Of a stretch of 64,000 bases of DNA, positions 19,741-31,100 are shown piece by piece. The stretch is taken from contig OX465283.1 in assembly GCA_949987705.1 (NCBI GenBank), forward strand, positions 6,738,207 to 6,802,206. Reading direction: 5' to 3'. The DNA comes from Thereva unica. Lineage: Eukaryota; Arthropoda; Insecta; Diptera; Therevidae. The notes beneath the pieces were generated by a model. It had not been told where the DNA came from. It searched no databases and saw nothing but the letters and a program-made list of their open reading frames with translations. Within the stretch, counting starts at the first letter, position 1. Every line of letters starts with the position of its first letter. The translations under genes were made by a program, and so were the position numbers.

Positions 19741-20841
19741 CTCCTTTATGATGAGGGAGTAAGGGGACGGGTGGCTCCATCTACACGACAGTCCCAGGAG
19801 TTCGATAACGTTAAAAATATTTTTCTGCGTCACAGGAGGCTAGATCCCGAAAATAGACCGGCCGTGCACGCGCCAAACGGCATCATGGCACGGAACGTCG
19901 AACTATCGGGACTTAATTCCTTCCGTAAGACGGCAAGGTACCACCAGCGGCACAGCCCGGCCGTGGAGCCCCAGCGAGCGAAACACGGAAGTCCTAATGA
20001 GGATAAAAAGCCACGAGTCTCGAGTTCTGCATGTGATTGTATGTGTAGACTTTTTCCTGTTTTTTTCTCCTCATCTTCCGTAAACCACCCTCGATCCTTG
20101 GCATTGGGATGTCAACAAGTGGCTTTGGCCCAAGTCAGCTGGCGTCTCCTCATCCACGCCAGCGAAAAAGATCTCTCCCAAAAGCGTGTATGTGTGTGTG
20201 TGTGTTCGGGGGTGAAATTATTTCAGGATACTTCCTGAAAATCGATGCCCGTGACGTAATTCGATGCCATCACCGTTGGCATGGAGCTGAACGTTACTAT
20301 GATCCTGATTCCTGACTCCAGATTCATGCTGGAAGGGGACTTACATATGTTCGTGGCAAAATGGCGTACCGTTTGTGCTGCCTCTTTTTGCGGGGGAGGA
20401 GGGGGATGAATTCATGAATTAAACGTAAACGTCTCCATACGAGCCTCGTGGTCCTGATTTTATGAATGGAAAAGTTTCTGGGTGGCCCGGGAATCAACAG
20501 TCCTTAGAGGGGTGAGTGTGGTTGGGGGCAGCACGTTTTCGAGGAAGTTTTTTGGAGTTACCAGTGGTAGTGTAAAAGCATTCGATTAAAGCTTTCGGGG
20601 GATAAAGAAAGTGCGAAGAGATGAACTGGAGAAAGTTTTAAATTGTTTTGCTTTGCGTCATTTGTGGTAATATTAAGGTTTTTTTTCTGCTGCAGTAAAG
20701 TTGTTTGGGGGAATGTTTTATTGTTATTGTAAAGTCAACAAGGAAGTCAAAAATAGAAAATCATGTTAAAAATAAATATAACTACTTCAGTTTCTCTTGT
20801 TATGGGAAAATACAAGCTTAGGAATCACACTTTGAACAGGG
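19741..20841. other. No gene seen; GT repeat
   Basis: GC-richer DNA up to about 20330. An open frame of 155 codons (19771-20238) runs through a TGTGTGTG stretch near 20187-20203 and has no family features or convincing splice context. The remainder is AT-rich and featureless. Confidence 0.35.
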
Positions 20842-21047
20842 TCAAGAAGAGTTTGTCATTTTAAATGTTTTACGCAATAGAGATATTGTTTCACTTGCTT
20901 TGTGACAGATGGTAACGTCCTGCTGAATATAAACCTCGTCCATAACCATAACATAAATTTCAGGCCAAAAAATTACGGTCAACATCGTTCGATAGGCCAT
21001 TCCATCCAAATATGGCCCGATTAACCCTCCAGCAAAAAACCCGCACC
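20842..21047 (-). pseudogene. Mariner-like (DUF4817-type) transposase fragment
   Basis: Minus-strand frame of 68 codons: WCGFFAGGLIGPYL, MAYRTMLTVIFWPE, EVYIQQDVTICHK and ETISLLRKTF. These are the conserved catalytic-core motifs of the IS630/mariner-like family whose members carry a DUF4817 helix-turn-helix: W(C)GxxAGGxIGPY, then the second catalytic Asp region QQDxxxCH. It is bounded by a stop and by unrelated sequence and is only a core scrap. The pseudogene at 47820-48640 carries the same motifs. Confidence 0.75.
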
Positions 21048-21087
21048 AAAAACGTTACCAAACTCATTGTGGTTGGACAGGTTGTTT

Positions 21088-21322
21088 GATCATGACCCCG
21101 GTGCTGAAAGTCGAGTCGTGTGTCGTGTCAAGTCGTTTGAACCGAAAAAAAGTGACTTTTCAGTCGAATTACGACTTTCGGCACAGAGACCTTAACTAAT
21201 TTTAGAACTTCTACTGTAGGCCCCCTGTGCTGAAAATCGTAATTCGACTGAAAAGTCACTTTTTTTGGGTCAAACGACTTGTCACGACACACGGCTCGAC
21301 TTTCAGCACAGGGGTCATGATC
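21088..21322. mobile_element. Palindromic MITE
   Basis: Arms 21088-21192 and 21219-21322 are inverted copies (~90% by eye) around a 26-base centre. The outer ends read GATCATGACCCC, then GTGCTGAAAGTCGAG. Each arm also has an internal repeat of the GTGCTGAAA / AGCACAG motif near its inner end, so each arm is itself partly palindromic. There is no coding capacity and no clear target duplication, because the terminal GATC palindrome hides it. Confidence 0.75.
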
Positions 21323-23210
21323 TACCGCTCTTGGATTTTCGGAGTACCAGATGCCACAGTTTTACATACCCAGGCGCATGAAAATGAGCGATATCTGAAA
21401 ACCTTCTAGTTTTTACTTGTTAAATGTCATAGTAATGACAATTGAAGGTTGACAGTTCAAAATTGGCGCGAGATTTAAAATGACACCTCTTGTTGAAATA
21501 CCCTTTTCTATCAGTCTGTCATGTCGGCAGGTCATGGAGCAATGGCTGATAGTAAGCATATTTCGAAGGATAGAAGAGAATAGAACGGTTTAAACCAAAT
21601 TGCTGGAGCTCATACAGCAGACTGTCTAAAGAGTTATAAATTAGACTTCGTTATTGCGGTGTAATGAGAAGAGAACATGAAGGACAAATTCGTTATCCTC
21701 GAGGCTCAGCCTGTAGATTGGGCTCTCTGCACTTCCACTGCTTCATTGATATCCCGTGAACAAGGTAGATTGCATCTTAAACTTGTTATTGCTACACCTC
21801 AGTAAAATTCTGTTGGTAGGGAAACTTTGAAATCCTTGAAGGCATAGAGTGTGATAACAGTTTTCCTTCTGAAATCTATTCGATAAAGCCCTTCTTAACT
21901 TTGGATAATATTTCTGAACGAAATGCTGGATCTTTATCTTCGCACCCGGAGTGTCAAGTTATTGTTTCAAGTATTTTCAACGTTTATAATATAAATTGGC
22001 TGATTTTCTTTAAAGGTCAAAGACGAGCTATATCTCTTAAATGAATTGGAAAAAATGCTACGATTTGACATTGCTGACCAGCAAGCTCAGTTTTATAACT
22101 TCATTTTATTCCTCTCACCCAACACGTTCCTCTGCCGAAATGAAACACCCGTTGGAAACTCAGATTACTCCCCTAGACAACACCGATTTCTCACATCAAT
22201 TTGATAACCAAAACAACATGGGTGTCACTATCCAATTGGTTATTGGCTTATTTATTCGAAGCAACTGACTGGGATTTGTGTTTTCATAGAGCTAACACGA
22301 ACTTTTATGCATTCGGTGTTACCAAAGTTATGAATGGGGGGAATGCATTTTCAGCACAATACCGAATCTATAACGCCCAGGTCGAATAAAAAGTTTATTT
22401 GACTAGGTGCGAACACAATTTCAACTGAAGAAGCCAAATCCTGTTTGGTGATTGAAATTTACTTGGGTGCCGTTTTGCCAACCGATTTACTCCAAGCGTG
22501 ACATGGACACGAATCGGATCATGGAATGTGAGAACAACGCTTGCTGGTTGGAAGAAGTCCTCAACGAGATGAATCGATATAAAATCAAGATCAACAGGCG
22601 GGCACCAGTCATCGCAAAGCTTCAAAATTTTATATGAAGGTGCGTCGGACTCTCCCATGATGCACCTAAATTTTAAAATTCAAAATAGCCGCCGAAATAT
22701 GACCGAAATTAAAAATGGCCACCCAAGCATGAATTTGCCAATTGTGCTCCAATTCCCATGAAAATTTACTATGGTTGGTTGTTCCAGCTGAACCCCTTCC
22801 AGCATGAAGAGGGAGAGAAAAAAGGAGTACGGAGGAGCACATGCGGGTATCTTACACAAAATTTTTATATGGTATTTCTTAAGCGAAGCAAGTTTAGCCA
22901 ACTGTGATTTATCTGCGCTGGTTCCTCAAAAATCACCTAAGAGTGGCTTGACAAATTGCAAATCCTACAAAGTCATCGATGGTGGCACGTTTTATGCTTT
23001 CATAGACTCATGGAGGCACCTTAGGAATGTGTTAGCTTTGACAAAATTATTAACTTCCCAGTATAGGAAGTTATTGTAATCGGTCCGAAAATCGAAATCG
23101 AAAAATTCAACGTATTTTCATCTTTCAAGGTCCCAGGAGCATTTTAAGCAAAAAATTGGGAGGAAGTATGTGTGTGTGTGTGTGCGTGCGTACGGATGTG
23201 GTCATTTTTT
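21323..23210. other. No gene seen
   Basis: AT-rich sequence with no recognised domain, RNA gene or repeat, up to a TG-rich run at about 23168-23190 which borders the tandem repeat. Open frames around 22395-22658 overlap on both strands and look random. Confidence 0.35.
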
Positions 23211-23585
23211 CCTGCACGATATCGCGCGAACCAAAACTGATATCGACTTCGTTGAGGTGTCGTTCGAAGCGTATTAACCGAAATATGATCTGAAAAGATT
23301 TTCATGAAATTCGGTCCAGCCGTTTTTTTGTTTGAGCGACGTAAGTGATTTTTGTACCTGCACGATATAGCACGAACCAACCATGATACCGACTTCTTTG
23401 AGGTGCCGATCGTAGCGTATTACCGAAAGTACACTTTGAAAAGATTTTCATAAAATTCGATCAAGCGGTATCTATGTTTAAAGGGCGTAAGTGATTTTTG
23501 TACATGCTCGATAGAACGCAAGCCAAAAATGATATTGACTTCATTGAGGTGCCGATCGAAGCGTTGGAATGACACCCGTTCAAAA
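23211..23585. repeat. Tandem repeat, 146-bp period
   Basis: Units start with CCTGCACGATAT at 23211 and 23357 and with CATGCTCGATAG at 23503, exactly 146 bases apart; the third is partial (about 83 bases). Each unit contains a (C)GACTTC(N)TTGAGGTG(T/C)CG block and, in the first two, AAAAGATTTTCAT(G/A)AAATTCG. A GT microsatellite lies directly upstream. The unit is close to the length of DNA in one nucleosome core. It may be a scrap of satellite DNA or the internal repeat of a transposon. Confidence 0.85.
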
Positions 23586-24779
23586 TGAAGTTCATTTTTA
23601 TGGATTCAGCCGAGCAATAGCTTCCCAAATAGTCATCACTCGTCAAAATCCGAGTTTTCTTTAAAAACCATTCAACAAATACGTTAACCATCACAAACAT
23701 GACGAAATTTTCAAACTTTAGTTCAGAACTGTTTGAACGGCGGATTGCTTTCCATGTCCTACAGTTTTGGGAATTGAGTTCATCGCGGGATTTCCAGTGA
23801 TTACAGTTTGGCCTTTTCGGACAAGTTTGACAAATCCGTTACATTGATTAATTTTGGTACTATCTCCTGATATCGTTCGAATTGAAAATGAAGTTTTTAC
23901 CATTGCAGTTTATCATCAGCGCGTCAATACGCTCAAAATGAATTCGCTTTATAGTGTAGCGAACGAAGTGCCAGGGACATGTTTGTTTGCTACTGTTCAA
24001 CAAAAAAAAGTTCTTTAGAAAAGCTTTGCGGATTTACCATTCTTATCGTTATTCCAAAGAGCTTCCTTCCATCATACTGGGAAGTTGATCGTGTGGACCG
24101 AAAGGGTCGAACCCACATCCCAACTAGTTTTTTTTACTACCGTAGCGACTAATCAATCCAGTGAAATTACGCCTTCGTACCTGCTCGGCAGTATTTTTCG
24201 CGGTAATGCAAAACTAGCCTCCTCGACTCACTTCCATTGTCTATAATTTTCGTTATAACCTATACTTTGGCTTAGAAGTTTGTTTATAAGTAGAACAATC
24301 TTCCGCCATCAGTATTGTCGATCTCGTACCACATTCTTGAGTTGTAATTCTAAATCTACTCAAATGTTTCATAAACCTATCTTAAAAACCTGAGGTAGTA
24401 GGGCTTCTTAATGGTACAATAGACCCACGTCGCAAACTCGGTTCTCTTTGGAAACAATACTTCACTGGAAAAGAAAACGTAGGAATAGGAGGATGAAACT
24501 GATCGCTAGGCTGTCCCTTAACCAGAAAACAGCCATACCGCTTTGCAACAATATAAGGCATCAGGTCCTGCTATTTAAATAAAAATTTCATAATCTCTAG
24601 GTATATTTACTTAGTGTCGTTTGAAAGTGGCGTCAGAGATGTTCCAGTTTGTAAAGGTAATACCAGGAATACTAATTTTTATACTTAAGTTCGCACTGTG
24701 AAACCGGCCCTTAGAGTACAAAATTTATGGATATAAACAAAATGAGTTTACTTAAAAGGACAATAAACTAAAATTAAAA
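23586..24779. other. No gene seen
   Basis: No coding or RNA signal recognised. A GGTTCGACCC word on the minus strand near 24105-24114 resembles a Pol III box B, but a matching box A and a repeat copy are lacking. Confidence 0.35.
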
Positions 24780-24894
24780 TTAATATTACAACTAGCATAA
24801 TAAAAAGAATTCAAGAGAAAAGATAGAGACAGAAAGTAGAATTAAAATTGAGATTGAAGTGGGGAGTGATAGAGATAGTGAGAGAAATATATAG

Positions 24895-26040
24895 CTAGTG
24901 AGAAGAAGAAGATAGAAAACGAAATGCATGTCTTCTGAATGTTGTGGCTGTGCTCATTCTCTGAATGTGGTTAGGAAGATTATTCCAGATCCTGAGAGTA
25001 TGCACAAATAAGGAACGACTACCAATCAGGGAAGAATGAGCAGGAATCAGGAATTTCATGTATCTCAAGCATTGCAAAGGAAAAAGGAAGTCAGAATGGT
25101 AGCAAAGGCTTTTGGTATAAAAAACCTTATGCAAGAGAAATAAAGCCATGAGATCGAGGAATTGAAAGAGGTCACAACCCAGTAAGGAGTTTTGAACACT
25201 CGACACATGTTCAGATCTTCTCATATGAAAAATGAACCTAATGCAATCATTAAATGCCTCTCTAAGACGCTGACGGCAAGAAGAGTCGAAGGAAATAGCC
25301 AGCGAGCCATAAAGGAAATGAGGAAAAACAAGAGATTTAAAGAGTTTGGCTCGAATAGGCGAGGATAACAGATTGCCATGTAGCCATAGTTTACGAAGTC
25401 TGCCATAGATCTTAGAGAGCAGCAATGAGACATGATTGCAGCAGGAGAGTTTGGAATTGACAACAATACCCAGGTTTTTGGCACAGTCAACGATTGGAAG
25501 GGGAATATTATTAAGTAAAAGAGGTGAGAAACCATCCGGGGACAGTGAGCGACGACTAAGGAAAAGTACTTGCGATTTAATTGGATTTAACTTAAGGAAA
25601 TTACTAGAACTCCATTCGTTTATTCGAGACAAGGTGCTATTGAGTTCAGACACACAATTTTCAATTTGATTAGTAGGACAAGAGGTATATAGCTGCAGAT
25701 CATCAGCATACAAATGAAAAGAGCAGCGGCGGATAACAGAGGGAAGATCATTAATATAGAGGGAGAATAGCAAAGGACCAAGAACCGAACCCTGTGGCAC
25801 ACCTGCAGGAACACTAAGGAAAGAGGATGTAACATTTTTATGCCAAACACACTGAGATCTATCATCTATTAGAGAGAAGAGAAGAAAAAGACGAACAGAA
25901 GAAGAGGAAAAGTTATACCGTTGACTAAGTTTATGGAGCAGATGCGAGTGAAATACAGAGTCGAATGCTTTGGAGAAGTCAAGAAGAACTAGTATTGCTA
26001 TGTCACCTCGGTCAAGGGCGGAACGAACATCAGTTGTAAA
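24895..26040 (-). pseudogene. CR1/L2-type LINE, 5'-truncated reverse transcriptase
   Basis: A minus-strand frame open for 382 codons. It starts within the RT at FTTDVRSALDRGD; LVLLDFSKAFDSV holds the first catalytic Asp, GVPQGSVLGPLLFSLYINDL is complete and LYADDLQLY is the intact catalytic box. The end (FVHTLRIWNNLPNHIQRMST) is the typical terminus of LINEs without RNase H. Upstream of 26040 a stop codon and unrelated sequence follow, so the copy is 5'-truncated, as most LINE insertions are. The lack of stops suggests a rather recent insertion. The 3' UTR likely covers about 24780-24894 and is rich in AGAGA words. Confidence 0.85.
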
Positions 26041-26041
26041 T

Positions 26042-28950
26042 TATGCTGCAGGATCACGACAAAATCGAGTCAATCAATTCCAGATTCAAAGTTCGTGCAT
26101 ATAGTAGCTCTCGGAGGACTTTTTCAAACCTTAGAATGCATTCACAACGTCTTTAACCCTAGGAACTGAATTTCAAAACCACTTCATATACGTTTGAACC
26201 ATAAAAGCTGCCGGAATATCCTGGTAAATAGTAAAGTTCAATTCCCTCGTTAACGAAAACTGCCAATCAATCAAAAAATCTCTGAATTTAATTACGAAAT
26301 TGTGAAAAACCAAACGACCACACAAAACACCAAAGTTTAACTGGACCATGATTAAGCCGAAAACAAACGAGAAGAATAATAAAAAAACAACTCGACTCGA
26401 GACTCGATAATAAATTTGCCATTAACCATAAATTAAAAAAATCGCTTGAATATGTATAAGCCTCGTGGTCGACATCTTCCCCTTGGGTCACTCTCTCCCC
26501 CCCCCCCCCCCCCCCCCCCGCCGACTGATCCTCATATCTCGCTCTCATTTGCAGGTTTTTATTTGCTTAAGAGATGATCTTAAAGAAAGCCGAAGACGAT
26601 GAGGACGCGCCGCCGCCGCCGCCGTCCGGCCAGGAATACCGGCCGTCGACTTGTTGGATGTTCTCATCTCTTGTTAAGACCTCATCCCGCTGGCAGTCCG
26701 ATGTTCGATTTGAATTTTCATAAATAAAAATTGAAAATTAAAAGAAGAGCCGGACATCGGCCCAGAACCTAAACACGACGCTCTGCATGGGCGAAGATGC
26801 AGCGCTGCAGTCATAAAGTCAACAACACCGAGGTTTCGACCCCGCGAACGCGTACAGAATCTCATTTTCCATGGCGCACGCTCCGACAGATTGGCGTAAG
26901 CGCACCTTCTTTGCCCAGGTCCAATAACAAAAAAAGACATGGTTGATAGCCGCCGATGTTTTTTGGTCGTTTTGCGTTGAGGCTAGAATTACAAAAAGCG
27001 TCGGAGGAGTTTTTTAAGACTCCTCGAGACAGGACTGCGCCCTCTATTATAAAATCGATCGTATGGGATCCTCTCGAAAAATTTTGAAGGATCCTCGACT
27101 GCCCGAAATTGATTGAAGATCACCCCGGAGCAATGAGTGATAAATTTTAGAGCCGCGAATAGCTTGTTGCGTTCCGCGGCGCGTGAAATTTGTACGCCGG
27201 TTGGCATGCGCTAATAGCTTGCACCTCGCTCGAACGAGGAAGCGGGGCACCTTCCTGGGCCGCGCGAAGATCTATGGGGCATCCGAAGGGATCGAAATTA
27301 AAATGAAGTTTCTGGTTGAGCATCGGGCCAGCAGCTTTGAGTCGTTATGAAAATTCCCGCTGGTGTACTGGGAACACTTATTAAAATTTATGAGGTCTTA
27401 ACTGGGATTCATTGCAGTTGGATATTTGCATATGGTGATGGCTTTCTTATGCTCTGTTGACTCAGTGATTCAGGACGGACTGCTGGAGATTTTACTGGAA
27501 TCACAACAGTGTTTATGCGGCTGGGGGACTCTAGCCTGGCCAAGGGTTTCGCAATCGATTTATGGTTATCATGTCTATAATTCAAACAAATTTACAGTAA
27601 TTGCTGGAACAAGACTTTCTTTTTTCAATGCGAGGCGACATGGTAGCCCTCATCGGTTGGCCCGCAGTTAAACTGTTGGCACTGCCTCCCTGCCGAGCGA
27701 AGACAATTATGCGCCATGCTATCAAAAATTTCCAACATTGATTAATGATCCGACACACGAATCAATTTCTCTCTCTCTCCCTCTCTCACTCTCTTTCGGT
27801 CGATCACTACCGGAATTCGAAATCGAAACGAATTATCGCTGAAAAATACTTTAGTACCAAGATCATTCGTCAATCGAGCCATCGGAGGCCAAGTCCCACG
27901 CATTCCTAAGACCGTGCTCCAGCGGCGGGGCCACGCTACCGATTTTTCCTTGCTCTCTTATCGCGCCGGCCCAATCCACTTTGGCCGTGCGCTACCAGTT
28001 TTTTTCCCTCTCGCTATATGCCTCATAGGTGAAAGGCTCTTTATCATTTTTAATATCCAGCTAAGCGCCTCGGCCTCTGGTGTCATAAGTCACAAATGTC
28101 AATGTGTGATAGTGTCACACGGACGGATATCGGAAATGACTGTTTTTGTTGCTTTACTTCGTTCGTTCCTCATTCTGCACGAACGCGCGCGTATTACTGG
28201 ATCCCACAAGGAACAAAGGACCACCTTGAAAAATGGCAAAAGGATAAAACAATTATTACGTTGGGAAAATTCTCACGGTTTCTGCAGCGAGAGGAGCAAC
28301 AAGGCGCACCATAAAAAATCAACGTTAATCTTCAATTGGCCATCGAAGCCCAAACAAAAGATAAGCGCGAGACTTTTAATTATGGTACAAGGCCTCTTCT
28401 TGGGCATTTTTTCCCCCCGTTCTTTGTCCTTTTCTTCTTCTTTTTTTTATTTCTTCTACACACGGACGTTACTTGAAGGTAGACCCATATGTGGATGCCT
28501 CAAGTCGAGATCTGTGGTCGAGTTTGGACATTGATTCAATGACCCATGAATGGACCCTTGAGGTAAATGTTCGTTGACTTTTGATGCTTTGAAGATGTTG
28601 TAGTCCTGGGACTTGATAAGGATTTGTAGCGTATAAGAATTTGGTTTATGGACGCTCTTTATCAGTCGGTAATAAATTTAAAATCACATTCAAGAAACTG
28701 GAAAGAGTGATACGGGCACTGTTATGAATTTGATTGAATTGTTTATGGCTCGGCCACTTTAAGAGCTTTCAAAATTTAACACTATAGAGACTCGATAAAA
28801 ATTAAGGTGCATTTTCAATTCGACACTAACAAAACAAACAGTTGGCGGCTTGTGTAGCATTGAACTAGTGAAAAGTAAGGGTTAGAGGCAATGCCATTGC
28901 TTTTCAAAACTACCGCAACAAATCACTGATTTTGGTGATGTAATAGGAGA
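26042..28950. other. No gene seen; long poly-C tract and CT-rich tract
   Basis: A run of 23 Cs lies at 26497-26519 and a CT-rich tract at 27770-27795. The zone 26550-28420 has mixed composition with many CG words and homeobox- or GATA-like words (TTTTAATTATGG near 28375, AGATAAG near 28360). A 206-codon open frame at 27914-28534 shows no family features; I regard it as chance. It is possibly intronic or regulatory DNA. Confidence 0.35.
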
Positions 28951-28959
28951 AGTCTTCTT

Positions 28960-29125
28960 TCCTTATTGTGGTTGTAAACGTAGGTATGAGAAAATGTAGA
29001 GAGTTCCCATAAAAGATAGAAGCAATGTTATAGGCGAAAGAAGTCGAAAGTCATGCCGCTGCGTGGAATCGAACCACGAACCTCTGGAATGGAAGTCGGA
29101 CGTCCTAGCCTTTAGGTTAAAAACT
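28960..29125 (-). mobile_element. tRNA-headed SINE copy 1
   Basis: Minus strand. A tRNA-like head (about 29054-29125) has a perfect box B (GGTTCGATTCC, 29065-29075) inside a good T-arm (CGTGG...CCACG) and a degenerate box A region (AACCTAAAGGCTAGGACG). The body downstream starts CGACTTCTTTCGCC. The T-arm and the start of the body are shared with the SINE at 47155. No tail or target duplication was identified. Confidence 0.6.
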
Positions 29126-29439
29126 TTACTATGCATATGCATACAGGCATAAAAGCCATAAAAACTCATTAGAAGAACACACTTTACATGATCAACTCCA
29201 TTCGGTTTCTTACTGTGACGTCTCGAAAACGCGAACATGGAATTGTTGGGACGTAGTAAGAAAGGGTTCATGATGAGCAATGCAGTGGCTCAGTGGCCAG
29301 ACATCGGAAAGGCAGGGGTGGTAGTTCGTTAATCAAGAGTAGTATCACAAAAGTAGAGGATCCAATCTAGGTACCAGATAATGAGTTGTCTCCTGTGCGA
29401 TCAGAGGCCCAATCCGTCGTTTTATTGGTACAACTCGTG

Positions 29440-30410
29440 TACCTTGTCAAGCCATTCCGTGGAATTTACGAAGTTTATCAGTGATCTGCACTGCAGACTG
29501 GAGATCTCTTTTTAGTCTTCCAAAACGTAACTGCCTAGTGTGCTCTGCCTGGCTTTAGCTAGAGTTGAGCAAATGCACAGAAGGAAACAAATGTTTCTGT
29601 CTCGCTCGTCTCCCCGCGGCTACGTCAACAGTTGTTGTACGGGGTGCCCATCTCGGCAGCGTGGTCTTCTATGGGCCAATGTCCCGTTGATTGCCATAAT
29701 TCAGGCAATATGTCGTAGAGATCTGTTTAAGAGGCCCATTATTTTTTCTTTGTTGTATGTCGGCCAAGTTGAGATAGTGCTAGTCTCCAATGCTCTAGCA
29801 GCTAGTGGTGTTAGTTGTCTCGTTCCTACGACCGGGAACCCAGACGCGGGTCACGTTGTGCTTTCTACCAAGCCTATCTAACTCAGCTCTACATCGCTCC
29901 AGTAGACTCGAGCGTATCATTACCAGAACTTTTATAGAGACTTGTCTGGACATGCTTCTGTAGGCTCTAAGTTCATTGTCTGACAGGTCTTCAAAATCGC
30001 CAGCAATTCCGCTTTAAAGAATATTGAACTGTTAGTGGTCTATAGATAAACCCCTGCTCCGATACCCTCTGACGTCTTGGTGCCGTCGGTGAATATTCGT
30101 ACATCGAACTTTCGCAGAACGTACGTTTCTCCACTCTCTTCCACTCGGTTTTTCGACGGAGTTCGCGACCACACGGCCTGCTTTATCTGAAGACTCAATC
30201 TTTTGCCAAAAGTCTATTTACAAGCGTAGAAGGCTATTCAAGCTTTCTATACCCTTTCCTCGACGTTCGACTTCCAATTGAGTTTAGGGTCCAGTATTAG
30301 GCCCAGAAATTTTACTCTGGAGGGATTTTCGGTCTCCCTGTGAAAATCATCAATCCAGTTTTTCCGAAATTGACTCCCAGGCCGCAGGCTTGCTTCTTCA
30401 TTTAGAGATA
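29440..30410 (-). pseudogene. R1/LOA-type LINE remnant: RT end and RNase H
   Basis: Minus strand. Near 30270-30300 the frame VKFLGLILDPKLNWKSNVEE is the RT thumb motif. RNase H follows: FTDGTKTSEGIGAG (about 30060-30100), FKAELLAI (about 30000-30030) and NVTRVWVPG (about 29825-29850). C-terminal coding continues in broken frames to about 29440. Stops are numerous. It belongs to the same broad type as LINE A and B, but here the thumb is preceded by further RT sequence. Confidence 0.65.
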
Positions 30411-30510
30411 TTAGGGCTTCTCCTTATCTTCGGGATGAAGATGACTCCCGTCTTTCTGCAACTCATCGGAACGCAACTGAGCAACACACAGCCTTGAACA
30501 TGACCACCAG

Positions 30511-31100
30511 CCGTGGCCTTCTCTTTCTTTGATCCGTTAGGTGGCAGTCCAAGCAGGACGTTCTCGCAACGGATACGCTGCTGCTGTCGGAGTCTCGAGC
30601 TCCATTCACGATTCATTTCCATTCTTGATGATTTTTAGCGACGTCTTGAGCCTCGATAACTGATAATCGTTGTTTTAAGTCGCCCTCGATTATCTTGCCA
30701 GATTTTCTTCGGACCCGATCGCTGAAGTCTCCAGGCTGCAGGACGGTCTCGCCAAAGATGTTTACGTGGCAAGCGGTTATCACCCATTCGAAAAACACGT
30801 CCAAACCACCGTAGTCGACGTTTTCGTATTTCTTCTTCGATCAGTGTCTGCTGATCGCATCTTTGTCTGTTTCGTTTCGAAACCGATCGTGGAGTGAGAC
30901 ACTGAAAATCTGTCTCAAGCATCGCATTTGGAAGACCTCGAGTTTCTTAACGTCCGGTTTGAGCAGTGCCCACGTTTCAAATCCATAAAAAAGAATCGGA
31001 AGGATCCACTTACGGTAAAGGCGTACTTTTGTTTTCTTGGAGAGACGGAAAACGGGTAGACGGAACTCGGAACACGTGTGTTATGTGGCCCACGCTTGAG
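30511..31100 (-). pseudogene. RTE-like LINE 3' fragment, copy 1
   Basis: Minus-strand frame 30635-30922 contains QRCDQQTLIEEEIRKRRLRW, FGRVFRMGDNRLPRK and WRDRPA, the C-terminal block of a LINE also seen at 42038-42454. Nucleotide similarity extends from TCTTTGATCCGTTAG (3' end on this strand) to the CCATAAAAAAGAATCGGAAG block near 30985-31005. A third 3' end lies at 53083. 5'-truncated. Confidence 0.75.

Noticed and set aside
19771..20238. 155-codon open frame on the plus strand
   Set aside because: Ends in a CVCVCV stretch encoded by a GT microsatellite; no domain, no clear start context.
24095..24130. Possible tRNA or SINE with a GGTTCGACCC box B on the minus strand
   Set aside because: No matching box A at the right spacing and no second copy recognised.
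27914..28534. 206-codon open frame on the plus strand
   Set aside because: No family motif, unusual composition with Phe/Ser runs, overlapping open frames in other frames, no splice or promoter support.
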